Assembly (NCBI GenBank): GCA_031278675.1
Contig: JAITJY010000227.1
Span: forward strand, 1-5,993
Reading direction: 5' to 3'
Length of the DNA: 5,993 bases
From: Bifidobacteriaceae bacterium
GTDB lineage: Bacteria > Actinomycetota > Actinomycetes > Actinomycetales > WQXJ01
Part shown: one piece after another, positions 4,900-5,993 of the stretch
Position numbering within the stretch: the first letter of the stretch is position 1
How the letters are laid out: each line of letters opens with the position of its first letter
The notes under the pieces: model-generated
What the model was told of the DNA's origin: nothing
Databases searched by the model: none
What the model saw: the letters and a program-made list of their open reading frames with translations, nothing else
Position numbers and translations under genes: made by a program

Positions 4900-5993
4900 A
4901 GCGCCGTGGTCTGATCCGCCGTGCCGTCCTGGGCGGCGGTAGGCCGGGTCGTGAGCCGGGTCTTGAGCCGGAGGTCGGCGGGGAGCCGGGCCGGGAGGCG
5001 GATGGCGGCCGGGGGCCGGGTCGTGAGCCGGAAGGAGGCCGGGCGTCGAGGGGTGGCTGCGGGCCGGGTGGCGGTGGCGAGCCGGGCCGGGATGCGGATG
5101 GCGGCCGGGCGTCGAGGGGTGGCTGCGGGCCGGGTGGTGGGGCAGGCGCTGCGGGGGAGGGGGCGCCGCAGGGGGTCCGGCGCTGGCTGGTGTGGCTGGT
5201 TGTGGGCGTGGCGGTGGCGGTGCCGGCCGCGTTCGCGGGCGTGGTGACGGCGCGCGTCAGCCATCCGTTCGGGCCGCATGAGGCGGTCTACGAAGTGAGG
5301 CTGTCCTCGCTGCTTGAGGTGGATTTGGGGCCATTCGGCACAGCCGAGATGGCGACCGGGTTGCCGGGACCGTTGGGGTATTTCGGGGCGCGGGTGTCGG
5401 TCGGGGCCATCCCGGCCGATTCGACCGCCGTGCCGCTGGTGGACCTGACCAACTTCGACCCGGCGCAGTTCGCGCGCGAGTTGGAACGCTACGGTCAGGC
5501 CTACCTTGGGATCGAGACCACTGTGCGCCATGCGGCGCTGCGGTTGGCGGCGAATGCGGCCATCCGGACGGGGATCTTCTGGGCGGCCGGTGTGACGGCG
5601 TTGGCGGTATTGAGCTTGGCCTTGGGCCGCGCGAGGCGCAACCAGGTGCGGTACTACGCGGTTCGGCATCGTCTGGTGGCTGCGGGCGTGGTGGTCGGTG
5701 TGATGATCGCTGGTGCAGGATCGACCTGGGCTTATGCGGCCTGGCGGCGGCCCGGCGACCTGGGGCGCGGTGACCCGCTGCTGGCCGGGACGCCGTTCGC
5801 CTCGGCCCGGTTGACTGGTCGGCTGGGTCAACTGGTCAGTGAGTACGGCCAGGTGGCCTTGGCCGCGTACCGCGACACGGAGGCGTTCTACGCTGAGGCT
5901 GCCGCCTCGGTCGAGGCGGTCTTTGCCGAGCAGGCTGCTCTGGCGGCGCAGCGCGCCGGAACTGCGGCCGGTCCCGGCGGCTTGGGCCTGGGA
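4896..5993 (+). CDS. N-terminal part of a membrane protein, probably an actinobacterial metallophosphoesterase (runs off the window)
   Basis: The frame from ATG 4896 stays open for 366 codons to the window edge, so the gene is truncated by the window. Residues 13-93 are a Gly/Pro/Arg/Glu-rich cytoplasmic segment with repeats. Membrane helices lie at about 97-119, 226-243 and 260-281. Basic stretches (RARRNQVRYYAVRHR between helices 2 and 3) predict the N-terminus inside and residues 120-225 and 283 onward outside. VDLGPFGTAE, PGPLGYFGARVSVGAIPAD and FYAEAAASVEAVF recall the membrane-anchored N-terminal region of actinobacterial metallophosphoesterases, in which a phosphatase domain follows. 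That catalytic domain would lie beyond 5993, so no metal-binding motif is visible and the assignment rests on recalled family resemblance. The start is supported by GGAAAG and an ATGA overlap with gluQ. Substrate unknown. Confidence 0.7.
   Translation, partial: MKRRGLIRRAVLGGGRPGREPGLEPEVGGEPGREADGGRGPGREPEGGRASRGGCGPGGGGEPGRDADGGRASRGGCGPGGGAGAAGEGAPQGVRRWLVWLVVGVAVAVPAAFAGVVTARVSHPFGPHEAVYEVRLSSLLEVDLGPFGTAEMATGLPGPLGYFGARVSVGAIPADSTAVPLVDLTNFDPAQFARELERYGQAYLGIETTVRHAALRLAANAAIRTGIFWAAGVTALAVLSLALGRARRNQVRYYAVRHRLVAAGVVVGVMIAGAGSTWAYAAWRRPGDLGRGDPLLAGTPFASARLTGRLGQLVSEYGQVALAAYRDTEAFYAEAAASVEAVFAEQAALAAQRAGTAAGPGGLGLG
4983..5137. repeat. Interleaved direct repeats in the membrane protein N-terminus
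   Basis: An exact 35-bp repeat occurs at 5037-5071 and 5103-5137 (period 66), encoding GGRASRGGCGPGG twice. A 31-bp repeat with one mismatch occurs at 4983-5013 and 5079-5109 (period 96), encoding EPGRE/DADGGR. Both are in frame, which indicates successive tandem duplications. Confidence 0.8.

Noticed and set aside
4707..5831. 374-residue open frame on the minus strand
   Set aside because: Antisense to gluQ and to the membrane protein gene; its translation is Arg/Pro/His-rich without domains, as expected from a mirror frame of GC-rich coding DNA.
1..5993. Mobile element or prophage signatures
   Set aside because: No transposase, integrase or phage genes, and no terminal inverted repeats or target duplications were seen.

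Overview
This is a GC-rich window with the look of a high-GC Gram-positive (Actinomycetota) chromosome. The coding regions strongly prefer G/C in the third codon position. GTG and TTG starts are used, Ala/Gly/Pro-rich low-complexity stretches are common, and the response regulator, glutamyl-Q tRNA(Asp) synthetase and membrane-protein types recall actinobacterial families. I cannot place it more precisely from sequence alone.

Layout. Positions 1-384 hold no convincing gene. They carry two copies of a 22-bp direct repeat whose core ends in the CRISPR-like ATTGAAAC, then a 39-bp GC-rich tandem repeat with internal hairpins, then further hairpins, one of which may terminate the leftward operon. 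Positions 385-1460 are a leftward two-gene operon resembling the E. coli yjdJ-yjdI pair: a small GNAT acetyltransferase (Acetyltransf_CG type) with a long Gly/Ser/Gln-rich tail, overlapping a protein that fuses a divergent 4Fe-4S domain (YjdI type) to a CDGSH domain lacking its usual histidine ligand. Positions 1461-1696 form a divergent intergenic region whose right half can fold into nested hairpins.

From 1697 to the right edge runs a tightly packed rightward operon in which every gene overlaps the next by 4 or 8 bases. In order these are a 34-residue peptide, an unrecognised 392-residue alpha-helical protein with TPR-like repeats, a NarL/LuxR-type response regulator with a long disordered N-terminus, GluQRS with an Ala/Gly-rich N-terminal extension, and the first 366 codons of a membrane protein that continues past the window. 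That last gene has no stop in the window. It looks like the N-terminal membrane part of an actinobacterial metallophosphoesterase.

The most interesting unit is the peptide / helical-repeat protein / kinase-less response regulator trio, preceded by a structured leader. It could be a small signalling module, but this is inference from gene order and fold type only. A second theme is that conserved enzymes in this window have acquired low-complexity tails or extensions built from recent tandem DNA duplications.
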